Shown here piece after piece: positions 14,701 to 17,021 of a stretch of 17,021 bases of DNA. The stretch spans positions 1-17,021 of the forward strand of contig JAUPLV010000030.1 of assembly GCA_030836725.1 (NCBI GenBank). The letters run 5' to 3'. The first letter of the stretch is position 1; every line of letters begins with the position of its first letter. This stretch comes from Pseudomonadota bacterium (GTDB taxonomy: Bacteria > Pseudomonadota > Gammaproteobacteria > Burkholderiales > Thiobacillaceae). Made by a program: the position numbers and the translations under genes. The notes beneath the pieces are model-generated. The model worked only from the letters and a program-made list of their open reading frames with translations, made no database searches and was not told the origin of the DNA.

Positions 14701-15636
14701 TTATTGGTAATGATAGCCAAACTGGGCGTGAAATTCGTGGGCGATTTCAGCCTGACTGGGACGGTGGTTTTGGCCACCGCGCTGGGCGATCTTGATCGCT
14801 CCCATGAGACTGCCCAGTCGCCCGGAGGTTTCCCAGTCGAGACCTCGAGTGATGCCGTAGAGGATGCCGCTGCGGTAGGCGTCGCCGCAGCCGGTGGGGT
14901 CGAGAATGGCGGCGGGGCGCGCAGCCGGAATGGCGATCTGCCTGCCCTCCGTGTGGATTACCGAGCCCTCGGCGCCGCGCGTGACGATCAGCGCCTGGAC
15001 GTGGCGCGCCAGCGACTCGAGGTTTTCGCCGGTGCGGGTTTGCAGCAACTCGGCTTCGTAGTCGTTGAGGATGACGTAGCGGGATTTGTGGACGCACTCC
15101 AGCAGTTCCTCGCCGTTGAACAGCGGCATGCCCTGGCCGGGATCGAACATGCACGGCACGCCGGCTTCGTGAAAGCCGCGCACGTGGCGCAGCATGCCGT
15201 CGCGGCCGTCCGGCGAGACGATGCCGAGCTTGATGTCCGGCACCTGGCGCACGTCGTTCTCGTGCGAGTAGTTCATCGCGCCGGGGTGGAAGGCGGTGAT
15301 CTGGTTGTCGGCGAGGTCGGTGGTGATGAAGGCCTGCGCGGTATAGGTGCCGGCGATGTGGCGGATATAGTCGCGCGAAATTTCATGGGCGTCGAGGCGT
15401 TCGGCGTAGGCGCCGAAGTCGTCGCCCACGGTCGCCATGATCAGCGGCTCGCCGCCCAGCAGTTTCAGGTTGTAGGCGATGTTGCCGGCGCAGCCGCCGA
15501 ACTCGCGCCGCATCTCCGGCACCAGAAACGACACGTTCAGCATGTGGATCTTGTCGGGCAGGATGTGATGCTTGAAGTGGTCCTGAAACACCATGATGGA
15601 GTCGAAGGCGAGGGAGCCGCAGATGAGGGTGCGCAT
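14701..15636 (-). CDS. PfkB-family carbohydrate/adenosine kinase
   Basis: A 311-residue ribokinase-fold enzyme that phosphorylates a sugar or nucleoside with ATP. The N-terminal block MRTLICGSLAFDSI, the substrate-binding FGGCAGNIAYNLKLLGGEP (46-64) with the GG hinge, ILNDYEAELL (189-198) and the anion-hole/catalytic DPTGCGDAYRSG (246-257, catalytic Asp252) are all present. Proteobacterial relatives are often annotated adenosine kinase, which would fit nucleoside salvage, but sugar specificity cannot be read from sequence. No Shine-Dalgarno is obvious. TATAAT lies upstream at 15669-15664. It follows dgkA by 79 bases on the same strand and is followed by the lipoprotein gene. Confidence 0.9.
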   Translation of the reverse strand: MRTLICGSLAFDSIMVFQDHFKHHILPDKIHMLNVSFLVPEMRREFGGCAGNIAYNLKLLGGEPLIMATVGDDFGAYAERLDAHEISRDYIRHIAGTYTAQAFITTDLADNQITAFHPGAMNYSHENDVRQVPDIKLGIVSPDGRDGMLRHVRGFHEAGVPCMFDPGQGMPLFNGEELLECVHKSRYVILNDYEAELLQTRTGENLESLARHVQALIVTRGAEGSVIHTEGRQIAIPAARPAAILDPTGCGDAYRSGILYGITRGLDWETSGRLGSLMGAIKIAQRGGQNHRPSQAEIAHEFHAQFGYHYQ

Positions 15637-15663
15637 GATGGGCGGGGCTAAATTAAAGCGGGA

Positions 15664-15669
15664 ATTATA
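15664..15669 (-). promoter_or_regulatory. Candidate -10 box for the PfkB kinase gene
   Basis: A perfect TATAAT on the - strand lies 27 bases before the kinase ATG, between dgkA and the kinase gene. No convincing -35 hexamer is found at 16-18 bases, so an extra promoter here is only possible. Confidence 0.4.
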
Positions 15670-15715
15670 AAGGCCGTCTGAAGGCGATGCGTTTTCGCTG
15701 ATCCGGTGGGCCGGT

Positions 15716-16177
15716 TCAGCCCAGCAGCACCAGCGCCCACACGACGACGACGTTGACCAGCGCGACCATCACTGCGGCGCTGCCCATGTCCTTGGCGCGC
15801 TTGATGAGGTGATGGTGCTCCAGCGAGATGCGGTCGACCGCGGCCTCGACCGCCGAATTCAGCAGCTCGACGATCAGCACCCCCAGCACCGCGGCGATCA
15901 GCAATGCGCGCTCGATCCCGGTTTCGCCGAGATAGAGCGCCAGCGGGATCATGATCGCCGTCAAAAACACTTCCTGGCGGAACGCGTCCTCGTGCTTGAA
16001 AGCGGCGCTGAGGCCGGCCCACGAGTAGCCCGCCGCGTTCAGCACGCGCTGCAGGCCGGTCTTGCCCTTGAACGGGCTTTCAGTCGGGGTGGGCGCGGCG
16101 TTTGTCCCTTTATGCCCTTCAGGGTTAGTCGCTCCACCAAGGTCGGGGAGAGGGGGCGCAGCCTTGGGGTCGGTCAT
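15716..16177 (-). CDS. dgkA: Diacylglycerol kinase (DgkA family)
   Basis: A 153-residue small integral-membrane kinase that recycles diacylglycerol to phosphatidate. The catalytic core begins near residue 40 (LQRVLNAAGYSWAGLSAAFKHEDAFRQEV). Three membrane helices follow, with the family signature ELLNSAVEAAVDRISLEHHHLIKRAKDMGSAAV at about 104-136. Typical enzymes are about 120 residues, so the first roughly 35 residues, Pro/Gly/Asn-rich, are an extension with no resemblance to the family. The core has no internal ATG before it, and the ATG overlaps the gcvPB stop (ATGA). The extension coding bases include the palindrome CCCTTCAGGG and read unlike the rest, so they may come from an intergenic repeat that became translated. 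Confidence 0.92.
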   Translation of the reverse strand: MTDPKAAPPLPDLGGATNPEGHKGTNAAPTPTESPFKGKTGLQRVLNAAGYSWAGLSAAFKHEDAFRQEVFLTAIMIPLALYLGETGIERALLIAAVLGVLIVELLNSAVEAAVDRISLEHHHLIKRAKDMGSAAVMVALVNVVVVWALVLLG

Positions 16178-17021
16178 GCTGCGGGCTTGTATGCCAGATC
16201 GAGTTCACGCGCCGCCTTGACGTCATCGAGGCGGCGCACCGGCAGGCTGTAGGGCGCGCCCTTCACCAGCTCGGGGGTGGTTTCGGCTTCGTGCTTGATC
16301 GTTTTCATGGTCTCGATGAAGCCGTCGAGTGTTTCGCGGCTCTCGGTCTCGGTCGGCTCGATCAAGAGGCACTCCGGCACCAGCAGCGGAAAGTAGGTGG
16401 TCGGCGCATGGTAGCCGTAGTCGAGCAGGCGCTTGGCGAAGTCCATCGCGGACACGCCGGTGGCGTCTTTCAGCTTCTTCAGCGTGACGATGAATTCGTG
16501 GCTGGCGCGGCGCTCGGGGTAGGCCAGTTCGAACCCGGCCTCGCGCAGTTTCGCCATCAGGTAGTTGGCGTTGAGGGTGGCGTACTCGGCGACGCGGTGC
16601 ATGCCCTCGCCTCCCAGCATCCGGGCGTAGACATAGGCGCGCATCAGCACCCCGGCGTTGCCCATGTTGGCCGACAGGCGGCCGATCGACCGTGGCAGGT
16701 CGGCCTCGGTCGCCAGCCGGTAAAAGCCGTAATCGTTCAGAACCAGCGGAAGCGGCATGAAGGGCAACAGCCGTTCGGCCACGCCCACCGGCCCCGCGCC
16801 CGGTCCGCCGCCGCCGTGCGGGGTGGAAAAGGTCTTGTGCAAATTCACGTGGATGACGTCGAAGCCCATGTCGCCGGGGCGCACCTTGCCGAGGATGGCG
16901 TTGAGGTTGGCCCCGTCGTAATAGAGCAGGCCGCCGGCATCGTGGACGATCTTCTGGATGTCGGCGATGGTCTTCTCGAACACGCCGAGGGTCGACGGGT
17001 TGGTCAGCATCAGCCCCGCGG
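16174..17021 (-). CDS. gcvPB: Glycine dehydrogenase (decarboxylating) subunit 2, C-terminal part (5' end outside window)
   Basis: The beta subunit of the two-subunit P protein of the glycine cleavage system, which decarboxylates glycine with pyridoxal phosphate and loads the aminomethyl group on the H protein. About 281 residues are visible, and the frame stays open at the window edge (AGLMLTNPSTLGVFE), so the internal ATG at 17010 is not the true start. LLYYDGANLNAILGK and HVNLHKTFSTPHGGGGPGAGPVGV carry the cofactor-binding aspartate and lysine. HEFIVTLKKLK, GYHAPTTYFPLLVPECLLIEPTETES and the C-terminal YSLPVRRLDDVKA fit the family end. Its stop TGA overlaps the dgkA start (ATGA). Confidence 0.96.
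   Translation of the reverse strand, partial: AGLMLTNPSTLGVFEKTIADIQKIVHDAGGLLYYDGANLNAILGKVRPGDMGFDVIHVNLHKTFSTPHGGGGPGAGPVGVAERLLPFMPLPLVLNDYGFYRLATEADLPRSIGRLSANMGNAGVLMRAYVYARMLGGEGMHRVAEYATLNANYLMAKLREAGFELAYPERRASHEFIVTLKKLKDATGVSAMDFAKRLLDYGYHAPTTYFPLLVPECLLIEPTETESRETLDGFIETMKTIKHEAETTPELVKGAPYSLPVRRLDDVKAARELDLAYKPAA

Noticed and set aside
14176..15651. 491-residue + strand open frame
   Set aside because: It is antisense to the PfkB kinase and the lipoprotein, both with clear motifs, and is compositionally typical of a G+C-driven shadow frame.
15671..15682. AGGCCGTCTGAA, identical to a Neisseriaceae DNA uptake sequence variant (AG-DUS)
   Set aside because: I found only one copy in 17 kb, whereas Neisseriaceae have about one per kb, and the gene content and G+C do not suggest that family. 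Most likely chance.

Overview
The window (about 65% G+C in most genes) looks like the chromosome of a betaproteobacterium. I infer this from the transketolase/gap/pgk/pyk/fba order, the Calvin-cycle subtype of class II aldolase, the split glycine dehydrogenase (GcvPB) and the OlsB/OlsA-type acyltransferase pair. An autotrophic or formerly autotrophic member of the Nitrosomonadales or Rhodocyclales fits best, but no marker gene fixes the genus.

Bases 1-5846 (+ strand) hold a central-carbon cluster: the 3' end of transketolase, then gap, pgk, pyk and fba, closed by a strong intrinsic terminator. The gaps between these genes carry palindromes: a 61-bp long hairpin before gap, a GTGAGGGGT-type inverted repeat before pgk, and a perfect 17-bp stem between pgk and pyk. 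Together the enzymes interconvert pentose/triose phosphates, fructose-1,6-bisphosphate and pyruvate, as needed for the Calvin cycle plus glycolysis and gluconeogenesis.

Bases 5850-8030 are an accessory pocket with lower G+C in the middle. It has a higBA toxin-antitoxin pair (+ strand), about 300 bases with no convincing gene, an 80-bp imperfect palindrome with the layout of an integron attC site, a roughly 52% G+C gene (- strand) whose protein looks like a HEPN-type small protein, and a second RelE-type toxin / XRE antitoxin pair (- strand). The second pair has a clear promoter with a palindromic operator in its spacer.

Bases 8104-11386 hold housekeeping genes: rep helicase and a membrane-anchored CPFC glutaredoxin-like gene (- strand, overlapping by ATGA), divergent from apaH (+ strand). 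ApaH converges on and overlaps the next cluster by 65 bases.

Bases 11322-14120 (- strand) appear to be an ornithine-lipid operon: an olsB-like N-acyltransferase, a PAP2-superfamily multi-pass membrane protein and an olsA/plsC-like O-acyltransferase. The PAP2 gene has locally lower G+C and is flanked by imperfect direct repeats derived from the olsB tail, suggesting it was inserted between the two acyltransferases. A membrane head-group modification is a reasonable hypothesis for it.

Bases 14230-17021 (- strand, read right to left) hold the 3' part of gcvPB, dgkA (ATGA overlap), a PfkB-family sugar/adenosine kinase and a glycine-zipper lipoprotein.
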